Assembly (NCBI GenBank): GCA_034336665.1
Contig: JAPFBE010000003.1
Span: 40,584,360-40,648,359, forward strand
Origin: Luscinia megarhynchos
Taxonomy: Eukaryota > Chordata > Aves > Passeriformes > Turdidae
DNA length: 64,000 nucleotides
Direction of reading: 5' to 3'
The notes below the pieces were generated by a model, which was not told the origin of the DNA, did not search any database, and saw only the letters and a program-made list of their open reading frames with translations. Below, piece by piece: positions 1 through 11,346 of the stretch; the first letter of the stretch is position 1; every line of letters begins with the position of its first letter. Position numbers and translations under genes: made by a program.

Positions 1-2384
1 CAGTGCAAATATGCCAGCACAGTGGGCCCTTGCATGGACATGCCAACTACCCCAGTGTGCTAAGCTCTCTGGAATTATCCTGCATGTGTTTGCAGAGTGT
101 AAAAGAACCACTTAAAAACAAAAAAAGCCATCACAATCTGGTGTCTGGGGCTACACTTTTAGCTGAGCTGCTAAAAGTCATAGCTGCAAATTACAGGATC
201 ATGTCTGGAAGAGACACGTGAGGGGTGGCAGGTAGGCCCCTTCCCTGTGTCTGTTTTTATGGCAAGTGTGTGTGTAGGATTGAGAGGGTGACTGCATGTG
301 TGTTGGTGGGTGAGGGGAGTTGGAGACCAAAAAAGCACATGCAAAACTGCAGGCTGCTGCTGCTGCTGGCAAGAGGTCCCAGTTTAAAAGGGGCTTTGCC
401 CAGAGGATCTCAGCTGCTTCTTGGCTAGATAAGCTTTGGCAAGTCAGACAAGGAACAGATACACCTGAAAAGAACAAATCTAATACCTCGGGTTTGGGTT
501 TGTTTTTCAGATTGTGAAATGTGGAAGTGGGAGAGGTGAGGAAAGGGGTCCTGAGGAGGCACAAAACACAAGTGACAAAAATCCAAGCCCTGCTTCAAGG
601 AGGATCTGTCTTCTGCTGTGCACAAGCACAAAGAATCATGAAGAGATGAGGTAGCTTGAGGGGACAGTTTAGCAACATTCTTCTTTCTGCCAGAAATCAG
701 GTCCTCAGCAAAAGCTGCAGACAGCCCCCTCCTTTTGTGCATGGGGATCATTTTTGTATAAGATGAAATGAGGGGGAGGGAGAACATAATTTTCCCTTCA
801 CAGCAATTATTTCAGCTTTCAATAAAAACCCTGGGTATGTGGACAAAATATGTTCAATGTATGTAGCACCTGTTTAATGTATAATCAGAAGTTACTGTGA
901 CAGCTGTGAGAGAAAATAGGCACCTAGTATAGGATGCACAGTTCAATGTTTCTCTCTCATGGATACATATGATATATTATCTGTACATTTACAATGTGCA
1001 TGCATGCTTACATACTCACATATTTCTACTTTTCTGTAGAAAGAAGACTGATTTTTAAAATTCTGCAACATGAGTGAATTATATAGTAAGTACAGGTCAG
1101 ATGACTGTTTTGATAATTTTATAATTTTGGGGATTAAATTAGAAAAATGTAAATTGCCTACAGCCTGAGGAGCCCAAGTCTCAAATTCAGAAGTCATTTA
1201 GGAAGAAAGTCTCCAGCATGTAAATGAACTTTGTACTGCCTTTTCTGAACTGAACTTGATTTTGTATATATAAGTATTTAAGCATTGCAAAATGCTTATA
1301 TAGGGTCTCTTTCTGTCTGAACGTAATGATTTGAATTTTTGAGACACACAGATAGCAACTCTAACGCGACCTTAGTCCCATTGTTAGGAAATTTTTAAAA
1401 AAAGGTGTTCTTGGCAACCATAGTACAAAACTGCTCAGAAGTCAGCTTAAATCTTAAGTGTTATGGTTTTGTGAAAGTGTTTGTGATGGGACAGTAAAGC
1501 TCTTCAAGGCCTGTGTGTTGTCAAGCAGAGCTGCAGTGCACACAGGCTTCCAGTACAGCTGTCTTTCCATGAAATACTTTCTGTGTGCTTTCATTTTTTT
1601 CAATCATGCTTTGGGTCATAAGACATGGGTTCATGCATCCTTTCCCAGTGCCAGCAAAACCTTTATACTCTGCCCCAACATGGATTACTCTGCAAATGCT
1701 ACCTTTTATTAAAGAAGTATTTTGGAACAATTGCAGAGAGTTTTTAATAGCATTATTAGCACTCCAGCCTTCTGCCTCTAAAGCCAGATGACTTGGGGCT
1801 CTGTAAACACTGGCAACACTTTCTTCATGTCAGTAGCCTTAATGACTTCAACTCTGTACAGTACCTGTAGCAAAACCAAGAGTGCACCTCAACCACATGA
1901 ATCGGGGGTTTTTTTCCACCTTTAAAACTTTGCAGCATATATCATGTTGTCATAATTTTATGTTATAGGGCAGCTCAGGAATTTCCAGGATGATGAGCAA
2001 GCATCCCACAGGAAAGGAAAAATTCTCCCCTCACTTGGTAGAAACGTCTCCACTCTCAATTTACCTCAAAGAGAATCTTCAAGCTGGTCTCAAGCAAGCC
2101 CTACAATGAGCCTTGGCTATTGTGGTCCTACAGAAGTCAGTAGGATTAATGCAAGGATGGGCAAGTTTCAGTGAAGCTTCAGAAACTTTCTGTGTAGGAT
2201 TCCCAGTCTAATGCCTGCTGCAGTCAGGAGGTGGATGTCATCTGGTGGCAGGAGACATGGTGGTGGTGCTGGTAGTGGTTGCCTCTTGGGCTAGCTGAGG
2301 CCCTAAAGTATTGTAACCCTATCCAACTGCAGAATTAAGGATTTTGTGGGAAAGAAGGGAATTTTTACCTAGAGGTCTGAATAT
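1..2384. other. Non-coding, single-copy-looking DNA
   Basis: No recognisable gene or interspersed repeat. Reading frames on both strands are short, overlap one another and resemble no protein family I know. Small items are a (GCT)5 run at 353-368, a short GT run at 264-273, a GGT-rich stretch at about 2258-2278 and a weak CTCF-like site at 2234-2248. Positions 900-1900 are clearly AT-rich. Confidence 0.6.
2234..2248 (-). promoter_or_regulatory. CTCF-like motif (weak)
   Basis: The minus strand reads CCACCAGATGACATC, close to the CTCF core CCASYAGRKGGCRSY, with A replacing one core G. It lies about 300 bases upstream of the CpG island. This is a motif match by eye only, and such matches are common by chance. 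Confidence 0.2.
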
Positions 2385-2404
2385 AAAATAAATAAATAAA
2401 TAAA
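2385..2404. repeat. (AAAT)n microsatellite
   Basis: About five uninterrupted AAAT units. Short, and likely to vary in length. Confidence 0.85.
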
Positions 2405-2550
2405 CGGGAGCTGGTTTTAGCTGTTTTGTGCTTGGGAATAAGGAGAGCAAACCCAACAGAAGGGTATGAGAGGGGACAGAAAATGCAGGTGATTATGTCT
2501 GGAAGGCATACAAAGGTAGTTTGGCATGCACCTTTGTGATTTATCACATA

Positions 2551-2750
2551 CCGATCCCCCTGCGTGTGTAGCGATGAGTGTGTGCGGGGGCGGGAGGTGC
2601 CGCGGGCGTGTGGATACACGCGAGCCCGTGAGCACACAGCGGGGCCGTGGGGACCTGCTGCGCTTCCCCGAGCGCCACCGCTGCGCCACTCCGGCACATC
2701 CCTCCGGGGCTGGAGGCAGCCGGTGCTCCAGGGGGTTTACAGCAGCGCAG
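2551..2750. promoter_or_regulatory. CpG island, candidate promoter
   Basis: I count 22 CpG dinucleotides between 2552 and 2747, with GC content by eye near two thirds. The observed/expected CpG ratio is therefore close to 1, while the surrounding DNA is CpG-poor. GGGGCGGGAG at 2587-2596 is an Sp1/KLF-type GC box. There is no TATA box, as is usual for CpG-island promoters. CpG density falls after 2750 but scattered CpGs continue to about 2950. Open frames cross the island on both strands (for example 2564-2968 plus and 2544-2855 minus), but their translations are low-complexity, rich in Arg, Ala and Pro, and match nothing I recognise. It could be the promoter of a long non-coding RNA, an alternative first exon of a distant gene, an orphan island or a GC-rich minisatellite remnant. 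Direction of transcription cannot be read from the sequence. Confidence 0.6.
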
Positions 2751-3287
2751 TGACAGGAGCAGTGTGTTTTCCTGTGTGCCTGTCAGCTGCCTTTGCTCTC
2801 CTGAGCAAAGCAGTGCAGCGGTGCTGGCTTTTCCCGCTTGCAGGGGTGCCGGCACTGTGGGAACCAGCCATCCCTAGAACTTGCCTTGCTGCATCCAGCT
2901 CCCTCTGTGCAGCACCGGGGAGGCAGAGCCTGTCCTTCCCCTTACTCAACGTGCTGCTGCTGCTGTAGAGAAAAGAGATGTTGCCAATCCCTTCGAGCTG
3001 GCAGGGCTCCCTTGGCATCTCTGCAGCTCCATCTGAGAGCAGTGGGGCCATGTGGATTTGGGGGTGTCTCTGGAGGGATGGCAGGACAAACGGGCACCTC
3101 CTGGCGGGTGACATGCAAAAAGCCCTTAGCACCCACATGTTTTTGCCCAATCTATTTTGCAGTGCAAGAGCCAAGACCAGGACTGAAAGTGGGGGCTGCC
3201 TTCAAGCTTGTTGTTATGGCTGTCTTAGTGGGAAATGCATTTTGTAGTGTGCTGCTTTGCCCCTCCCCTCCTGCACTGTGAGGGGAG
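2751..3287. other. Moderately GC-rich flank of the CpG island
   Basis: GC-rich but CpG-poor DNA without a recognisable exon. Several overlapping frames of 60-147 codons exist on both strands, the expected result of GC-rich sequence with few stop codons. I see no domain, signal peptide or conserved splice pattern. Confidence 0.5.
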
Positions 3288-3395
3288 AGTATCCACGTCC
3301 CACGTCCTGTACCCCACACCCCCTATCCTGCAACCTGCATCCCTCATCCTGTGTTTCATCTCACACCTGCATCCCACATCCCATGTGACACCCAG
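3288..3395. repeat. Imperfect CATCC/CACRTCC-rich minisatellite-like tract
   Basis: A run of degenerate units such as CACGTCC, CTGCATCC, CTCATCC and CACATCCCA of roughly 7-14 bases. The minus-strand translation shows the same quasi-repetition. The units are too diverged to give a clean period. Confidence 0.5.
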
Positions 3396-4449
3396 TGGAG
3401 AGAGGGCTGGGACCACTGCCTGTTAGCACTGGATGCACTCCCTCGGTGGTGGGAAAACTATCACAAGGTGCTGTGATAACAGGCTTTGCATGATCAGCAG
3501 AGTCACAACAGAGGGCATGTGTCAAGGGAAGGACTCTGCGGTGGCACTGCCTGCAGCTGAGCTCCCAGTCTTGTGCCAGCTCCGAGGAAAAACCCTGAGT
3601 GGGTGGAGCGGGCACATCCACGGAGTGCATCCTGCCTGGCCCAGCCAGCCCAGGACTGGGATGTGGCACCTGAGTGAGTGTCTGGCCTGAGTCAGCCCCT
3701 GGCTTCCCTCACTGCCGCCAAGGCTGCAGGAAATTTGGGCTGCAAAGTCCCTCTCAGGGCTGCCAGTCTCTTTGTTGGGAGCTGGGAAGAAAACCTGTCA
3801 AAGCTGAGGAGGAGGAAAGGTGTGCCGAAAACTGAATTGCAAAGCAGAAAGGCAATTTCGACTTAGCCAAAGAGTCTTGAATTTCTTAGTGGGGAAAATA
3901 AAAAGCAGAGTGTGAATCTACAGCTAAAGAGCCTTCCTAAAAGTGTCAATAATTTCCATATACAAAGAATTTATTTTAGCCTTGGATTTCAATGTAAAGT
4001 GATTCAACTACGGAAAGTAGGACCACTTTATTGCTGTTCACAAATTCACATGCATTTATTCTGCTGAAAATTTGATATAGGGCATTTTTTGTATTCCCAT
4101 TTATCGCTTGCCAAGAAATAATTAAGAATAGGAGCTAGAAGATTAATTTTAAATAAAAAATCTTCTCAAATGAAAATGTCAGGTCATAAAAATTCCTTTT
4201 AAATCATAACAGCATATAAATCTTTGAAATTAACCATGTAATTACAATGTCTATCAACTTTTACCTTGAGCTTTGAGCCTCTCTTTTTAATCTCCCATTC
4301 TTTTTTAATGAATAGCTATTTTGAAATTAAAAAGTACTGTTCATTACACATGCCCCACTATAATAGGGTTTTTATCATATTTGCTCTATTTAAAAATACT
4401 TGCTACTTTGTAATTATTCACACGCCGATCCCTTCCTATATTGAGTAGA
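3396..4449. other. Non-coding; GC-rich then AT-rich
   Basis: Positions 3396-3860 continue the GC-rich flank. From about 3880 composition switches sharply to AT-rich. No gene, recognisable repeat or RNA was seen. Confidence 0.5.
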
Positions 4450-4850
4450 AAATAAAAAATGAAATAGAAGTCAAAGGTGCTTTAGAGCTGAATGATTTAC
4501 ACAATTCATTAAGGACGGTGATTTTTCAGTTAGCATCAGATTAAATGGTTACTTACTCTCAAATAGCCCTTGGGGAGTTGAATTGCTGGGTAGCAAACAG
4601 ATTAAAGTTTGCATTGAAAGAAAAATTGAATTCAGAGGTAATCAATAGCATAATAGGGGCAGTGAGTGGTGCCTGCTGCCTGAAATGAAATTACCATATT
4701 TTTAATCTTAATTTTCCACTCTGTTTATCTGACAGTGTGGATGTGCAATCCAAACAGATAATGAGAGAGTGGGATATTGACACTGCTGTCCTCTGGAGTG
4801 CTTGTTTTCAGTGATTAAATGCTGTGATCTGTGATTACTTTGTGCAAGGA
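4450..4850. promoter_or_regulatory. Candidate conserved non-coding element
   Basis: AT-rich, non-repetitive sequence with clustered transcription-factor-like words: TAATCAAT at 4639-4646, a GATA site on the minus strand (TTATCT at 4725-4730) and another on the plus strand (GATAA at 4757-4761). There are no open frames. The texture resembles vertebrate developmental enhancers, but that is an impression. Only alignment to other vertebrates can establish conservation. Confidence 0.25.
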
Positions 4851-7680
4851 TGTCAGAGCTGCTGGCCAGGACTATGGGAGGGACACTAGCTCAGCAGCTG
4901 TAGCTCTCTGGTCTCTCAGGTCCTAATGTCTGAAATTCATTTTCTGCTGGCTATACGGGGAGGGGGGAAATTGCCTCTTTATGTATATACTTCTGCTGCA
5001 CAAATTACAATAATTAATCCCATTACTATTGTTGTCCTGATTCAGAAACGTTTAATTAGATCAATATGTAGTGCACCCTCTCTGTAAGTGCTATATTAAG
5101 GAGCCACCAAACTTGCAAGGGATAGTAAGACGTGAGTTATTATACAAAGCATGACTAGCAAAGTTTGGAGGTAAAGTGAATTATCTTTGTAGCAGAAGAA
5201 GCCGGATAATGGAAAGCGTGATTGTACCAGAGATCCAGCAAAGCCAGTTGGTGCAGATATATGGAAATCTGAGATGTAAATAATACCCATTGTAAGTATA
5301 ACATCCGCAGTCTTTTAAAATGCAAATGTAATGATAGAGATGTTTTTGTAAAAAACATAGAAGGACTTGGGAACAAAACATGATTTAAAAATTGTAATGC
5401 ATTAACATAGCTAACACAACTGGAATGCAGAAAAATATAATGATGCAACCTCTTTTTGACAAACAACCTCGAAGATTTCTCAATTCTATGACTATGAAAT
5501 CTCAAAATATTCCTGGTGTTTGTTGCTTAACCCAAATGCAGTGTAAGCCATTTGCATTTTGATTAGAACCAGCGAGATAGTATGTTCAGTATCAGGGCCT
5601 GATCCTGCCTGATAATGGGATTACTGGCATGTAGCAAGGTTGTTTGTGTTCCTCAGTCTTTCAGGGATCAGGCCCTGGAAACAGAATTTAGGAAGCCCTG
5701 AAGTGTGTATGTGTGATGGATGGGTGGGTTACTTGAACTGGAGTACGTCAGGCCTTGGCAGTGTATTTATCGACGACAGCTATCATGTTCTCTGGAGAAT
5801 TAGCATCTCTCTAGAATACAATTTCCACGTTTGGTTACAGTCTGAACTGAACTTCTCACTTTTCTAATATTGCCACTGGGAGACTCTACTTGTGCATCTT
5901 CCCAAACCTTTGTATCAAAGATTACTTTGGTCTAAGAGAGGTTATTATTTCAACTAGTCAATAGAAATCTAGCAGTTTTCAGGAATTCTTAGGTTTTGCA
6001 GACTTTTTAAAGGTTTGTTTCTTTGGGTGGGTGGGTTTTTTATTTTCTACTACAATGCAACATAGAAAGCAAGACTTTGTTTTCACAAGTGTTCGATTCT
6101 CACAGCAGTCATTACTGTCTGTAAGATTTCAGCCCTCCTGAGAATGAGGTGCATTGTGAAGAGCTGAAGGTCTCCTGAGTGTAGCTCTGAGCCCTACGTG
6201 CAGCCCTCACTGTCTGAGTGTCTGAATCTTCGCAGGGATCACATTTCCTGAGCTTGCTTTGACACAGGGTGAGGATACACCTCACAGCAGGTATGCCCAA
6301 ACAGTCAGATCCATCTTTCCTTGCACATAAGGATGTAAACATGTGCTAGATTGATTTCCATGGTTGAAAGCTGTAGTCCACAAGTGTCTTCAAACTTTGC
6401 CCCTCTGTAGTAATTTCTGCAGGCTGGAGCAGGGACGTGGTGCATGAGCTAAAATACTGCTGCTGCCTGGTCAGGTGTTCCTCACCAGACAGGGCTGTCT
6501 TTGCCCTCTCCCTTACAACTAATTCAAAGAGATGTCATAACATGACATCTGAGTCATTCCTAATTTTACCTTCCCCTCTCTTTGGACACAGTTTAGAGGC
6601 TCATGTGGAAACAATGCAAAATAGTTTCTTTACCTAGAGAAACCAAATCTTGGGAACTCTATAACATCAAATCCCTGAAGGCTCAGAGAAAGCCCTTTAC
6701 TCATTGGAAGCAAAAATAGTAAAACAGCTGCTATTCCAAGAATTAATATAGAAAGTAGAAATTGCCACAGAAATACCATCTCACTATCAAAAACTGAAAC
6801 ATGGCAAAGTCATGAAATTTCCTCCATTGCCTTCCTTAAAGAAATACTTTACTCTTTGGGAAACTTCTTCCTACTCCAGATAAAACCAATAGTAAAAAGG
6901 ACTTCAAAGGAAAATGAAAAAGGAAGGTAAGTCAGAAAAATACTTTAGTGCATGTGTGTGTCTCCTGCGTGGGTTCTGAATTACATGCTGTGCAATGCCC
7001 AAAGGTGCAGATCTGGGATATTTCCATGTAGTTTCTGCCTATGGTAAGAATTTAGAGGTTGATACAAAGAAAAATTTTGTAGCAAAAGGCATGTTAACCA
7101 AGATATCTGCAGGCATTTGTTAATCCCTGTTAATATTTTTCTCCCAGTAAATCATAACTAGCCATGTATCTTGCATGGTGCTATTCCTTCTCCTTAATGT
7201 TCATGAGGATGAAGGTTCTGATGCAGCACCATCGAAATCTGTGGGAGTTTTATCACTGACTTCTGTGAGAGTGAGACCAGGATCAAAATGCACATGGAGA
7301 TTTCCCCAGTCTTAATTCCCAGGTTGTGACTGACCCAATGAGAAGATGGGACAGAACCATGAAGCTAGTTGCTTTTTTAAGGGCACTCCTAATTTTTGTT
7401 GTTTTGTGCTTGTTGGGGGTTTTTTTTCCAATTTCAAACCTTGCTCTTGGCTCAAATGAAGTAATTATAAAAGTATTTCTAGCACAAATTGTCATGAATG
7501 CTAAATTACAATGCATTTTAAAGGAATAATTAAATATATGACCTTAAAATTTGCTGGATTTTTTTTTCCTAATACCAATGAAATTGAAATGCACTGCAGT
7601 GCTTGGAAAGTGAGTGTAAAAGAGGTGTGAGTGAGGCAGAGGCAAATACAGTTAAATGTCTGATCAAACATTCATGACAG
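4851..7680. other. Non-coding AT-rich DNA
   Basis: No gene or interspersed repeat was recognised. A T/G-rich stretch lies at about 6000-6055. Frames of 60-120 codons on either strand look like chance. Confidence 0.55.
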
Positions 7681-7721
7681 TATTCACCCACCTTTAGTAA
7701 GAAGACAGTATCCAAAATATT
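7681..7721 (+). repeat. 41-base direct repeat, copy 1
   Basis: This block recurs at 9250-9290 with two differences, both transitions (C/T at offset 9, A/G at offset 25). Flanks on both sides do not align. It may be an old small duplication or two fragments of one unrecognised dispersed repeat. Confidence 0.75.
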
Positions 7722-9203
7722 CACATAATTACAACCCATGCCTTCAGCAGATATTCAAGATAACATTATTCTCATATTAATCTTTGAACAGTGCATTGAG
7801 GTGATATTTTGTCACTTCCATATGGTCAATGACGTGAGTTCCCCTCAGAATTGCCAATATCTCACTGAGTCACTTGCTTTACCATATTTCTTTGAAACTG
7901 TTTTCTCCTGAAATTACTATATCTGCTGTGTTTGTCACATCCATTAATATAAAATACAATGAATTTATATTAGCAATATTTTTAAAAATTGTTAAAAAAT
8001 CCTGACGTGAGAAGCTCCTTTGATTCATGACGTGGGGTTCAGATTTGCTCTCCTTATCCACAAAGTAGTTTAGATAAAGATGACAGAAAGATAGGTGTTT
8101 TCCTCAGTTATTCAGAGTTTACAAACCTGCTGAAGTTGAGGAGTTTGCTTGAGCACAGTGAAGTAAGAAACTGTCTAGAAGAGGTAGAAGCAATAGTGTT
8201 GCTGTTGTTTCCCACATATTAACACCTAGCTACCATTTATGGAAAGTTATAAACTCAAATGTAAGCAAGACTTAGTCCTCCAGCTTTCTTTTAAACAGGG
8301 ACATCCATAGTCATTACTGCTCTTCGCTCTGTGTTGTCTGTGTGTGCATCAAACTCCTTATCAGCACTTTAAAATGCTGTCTCTGGTACTCAGTGATATT
8401 GCTAATAAACACCCATTGAAATGGAAAGTGGCTAAAAAACTGTTTGAACTTCTTTCCTGTTGTCTGACTATAGAGGTATAGTCCCAGCAAACGCTGGGGT
8501 TTATAAGAGCACAAAAGCTTTCTTCTGCCCATGTACCTGCAGTCACCACTCTAAGTATATTGAGCTTCAGAGCACACAAAAGAGAGGCAGAAAATCCAAA
8601 CCAATCTCTTCCCTTTCACTCCTTAAATCCTGACATGCTCCATCACCTCTTCAAAATAGTGAGCTGCCCTTCCCCAAAATGGAGAAAAGAAACAAAATCA
8701 AATGCAAAACAATGAAGGAGGGATAATCTGATCTTTAAATAAGGAGACATGTTGCTTGGGGCTTAAGCAGGGTAAAGTTTCACAATGATGTCACCTTCTT
8801 CTGAGAACGTGACCCCCGTGAGAGGTGAAGGGTGAAATATAAATACCACTAATCCATTGTGTTTGTATATCTCTTAAATATGTGCCAAGTTTGGCATGGC
8901 TGACTCCACCAACTGTCTGGCAAAGTAGGAAGTCTTCACTACAGGCTTTGAATGAGCAGTATTCATGGGAATCGAATGGCTGTTCTTTTATTTTTTTCCT
9001 GACTGAAGTACACCTCATTGATGTATTTTCTTTAAAAATAGACCTATTTTTCTGTCTCGTTTCCAACAAAAGTGTCTGATTTTTTCAGACAAAAGCAGAG
9101 GAGCCATTGCTTTTCATGCAGACAGCAATATCCTCCACATATAATGGTTTCCACAATCCTGAGTTAAAAGTCACGTGTGTGAAGTACACTGTTTGCTTCT
9201 TTG
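7722..9203. other. Non-coding AT-rich DNA
   Basis: Nothing recognised. There are short frames only, and no repeat family that I can name. Confidence 0.55.
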
Positions 9204-9243
9204 CTCATTTCAAACTCATTTCAACTCATTGAAACTCATTTAA
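9204..9243 (+). repeat. 10-base tandem repeat, four units
   Basis: Four consecutive units beginning CTCATT, of 11, 10, 10 and 9 bases (CTCATTTCAAA, CTCATTTCAA, CTCATTGAAA, CTCATTTAA). It ends six bases before copy 2 of the 41-base repeat. Confidence 0.8.
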
Positions 9244-9249
9244 TTATGG

Positions 9250-9290
9250 TATTCACCTACCTTTAGTAAGAAGGCAGTATCCAAAATATT
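9250..9290 (+). repeat. 41-base direct repeat, copy 2
   Basis: Partner of 7681-7721, same orientation, about 1.57 kb away, with two transitions in 41 bases. It sits between the 10-base tandem repeat and the (GTTT)n tract. Confidence 0.75.
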
Positions 9291-9404
9291 TGCATTTTGG
9301 AACATGGCATTGAGTGAGTGTACCATATCCCCTACCATGCACCAGCTGGCAAAGTGAAGAGGTACAATGCACTGTTAAAAACCAAGTTATATTAAACCAC
9401 TACA

Positions 9405-9448
9405 GTTTGTTTGTTTGTTTGTTTGTTTGTTTGTTTGCTTGTTTGTTT
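9405..9448 (+). repeat. (GTTT)11 microsatellite
   Basis: Forty-four bases of GTTT with one T-to-C interruption at 9438. A long tetranucleotide run, probably polymorphic. Confidence 0.95.
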
Positions 9449-9644
9449 TTAAAATCTGCTCCAATCCAAACTGGAATGTATTCAGGAAAGTCACATTGCC
9501 CATGTTATAGAGGTGGTTGGAATGGGTGACTGACAACCTGTCTCTCCTTGGTTGTCTATGTGTTGGTAAAGATGGAAGGGAGCTACAAGACCAGAGATTT
9601 CTATTTTTAGGAGATGTTCATGAAATATATTGAGAACAGAAAAG

Positions 9645-9701
9645 TTTAAGATTTTTAAGGACGATAGTTTTAAGGATTAACCTTTTTAAGATTTTTAAGG
9701 A
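9645..9701 (+). repeat. Local repeats of TTTTAAGGA
   Basis: The 17-base word TTTAAGATTTTTAAGGA occurs exactly at 9645-9661 and 9685-9701. A shorter copy TTTTAAGGA lies between them at 9668-9676. A T-rich tract follows. Confidence 0.75.
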
Positions 9702-10846
9702 TTTACTTTTTTTTTGTTTTTGGAATACCATGGGAGAAATCTGTGTCAGTGTAGTGGGAGCAGAAATGGAAACTGATTGAGAAATAAGTTTCCATTTCTC
9801 TCTCCAAGCTCTTTTTATTGGCCTTGTTATACCTGTCTACTTTTAAGACCAGCAACATAGGAAGCACAAATATAAATTTCATTTTAATAATATATTTATT
9901 TGAAAGTACAAACGCTTATAGGCATGACGACTTCTAAGAGGACCAGAAACTGCTGCCCCATCTCAGAGCAGAATCTGTGCCCTACCACTTGGACAAGGGA
10001 ATTTGTTTAATCCATCATTTCTCTGCAGAGAACTTTCCTGAGAGGAACACAGAGAGAAGGAGGATGAGGAAAAAAGGAAAAATACTTACCTATTTTCAAG
10101 AAGAAGGCAACCTTTGGCACAATTATTGTATCCCAGGAGATACAGTTTTATCAGGTAAATCCTGCAAAATGCTTTTCTGTGAACTTGAGAAATGCTTTCT
10201 TACCCTGCTCCCACCTGGCCAGGTCTGCAGGCATTTTTGTTTCTCTTTGACTCACTCTCTCCTTTTTACTGCACAAAAAATGTTTGCTTTCACTGGTAAG
10301 GGCTTTCACAATCTATTGTCATCCAACCTTTCATCTTTATTCTAAGTAGCTTCCCACTGCTTTCGACTGGGCAAAATATTTGTCTTCTCCATGCTAAACA
10401 GGTGCTCCCAAAATTTTTATAGTGCCTTGAGGGGTTGCGTGTGATGATCTCAAGGTTGTCGATCAACACTGATTCCTTTTCTTTCTCCAAGTTCTGCCTT
10501 TTCCTTGGAGCAAAGATACTGCTAGTTTCTGTGCTGGTGTGCACAGTACTGGTCATAGCCAAGTCCTAACCCAAGGCTGAGGCTCCTGGTTGGCCCCATA
10601 GCACCAATTCAGTAATACCTAGAGCGTGAAAGGCTGAATATTTGCACGTCACTTTGATCCTGTTGCTGTGTTCATGCACGTACCAGTCTTCACTGTTGAG
10701 ACTCTGAAGGGCAGGAACTGTCTTTTACTGCCCCTGTGTGCGGGGAAATGGATAAAATCACCTAGTGACTCTACTCAGGTGAGTCCACAGTGATTTCAGA
10801 TGTCTTAGAGGGCCAAAGACATCGGGCTGGGCTAGGAGCTATGACA
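9702..10846. other. Non-coding DNA
   Basis: AT-rich, with a T tract at about 9706-9720. The 122-codon plus-strand frame at 9977-10345 and the 90-codon minus-strand frame at 10290-10562 match no family I recognise. Confidence 0.5.
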
Positions 10847-10896
10847 CAGGACCTACAGGAGGTGGCCACGAGGAGCTGGCCTCAGGACCTACAGGA
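10847..10896 (+). repeat. Short direct repeat
   Basis: CAGGACCTACAGGA occurs at 10847-10860 and again at 10883-10896, period 36. Similar GGCCA words follow each copy. It lies within a GC-richer stretch with a weak 99-codon frame (10790-11089) that I do not regard as a gene. Confidence 0.7.
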
Positions 10897-11125
10897 GAGG
10901 CCATGGAGGCAGGTGAGACACCCCAGAGCAGGTAACGTGACCCTGTGCACCTCTCAGCTGGTGAACCCCACCAGAGTGACTGTCCATGAGCTGCATCAGG
11001 CTACTGTGCATGGACAGCCCTCCACACAGCCCAGGAAAGCTGCCAGCAAACAACGAGAGTACTCGAGGAGCATTAAAGTTTCAGCCTAACTTTTATTTAG
11101 CTGTTAATTAAGCCACTGGCTGTGT

Positions 11126-11280
11126 CTAGCCTAGAGGGCCTGGGCGTGCTGCCCAGCGCCCGTGCACGGCGTGTTCCCACCCTGGCTCCAGCCCGGGGCG
11201 GGATGCCCGTGTTTGCTGCCCACGGTGCCCAGCACCATGAGCTGGGGTGTCCATGGCCACCTCTGGGAGCAGCACACAGC
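11126..11280. other. Small GC- and CpG-rich island
   Basis: Nine CpGs fall within 11145-11224 in otherwise CpG-poor DNA. The patch is too short for a classic CpG island. Minus-strand frames cross it (11097-11354 and 11126-11311) but encode no domain I recognise. It could be a fragment of an old retrocopy or GC-rich repeat, or a small regulatory island. Confidence 0.45.
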
Positions 11281-11325
11281 CAAAGGTTAGTGAGGACAAG
11301 GCCTCTGTCACTGAAATAGAAGATA

Positions 11326-11346
11326 ACTTTATTTTCCAAATAAAGT
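11326..11346. terminator. Hairpin with polyadenylation signals on both strands
   Basis: Perfect 8-base arms ACTTTATT and AATAAAGT surround a 5-base loop. AATAAA can therefore be read on each strand. Nothing downstream shows that it is used, so calling it a real 3' end would be speculative. Confidence 0.25.

Noticed and set aside
6091..6100. GTTCGATTCT resembling the B box of a tRNA promoter
   Set aside because: No A box, acceptor stem or cloverleaf pairing could be found in the preceding 70 bases.
7326..7529. 67-codon plus frame with a hydrophobic N-terminal stretch like a signal peptide
   Set aside because: The hydrophobicity comes from a T-rich tract (Phe, Leu and Val codons). No family resemblance, and an overlapping minus frame is equally long.
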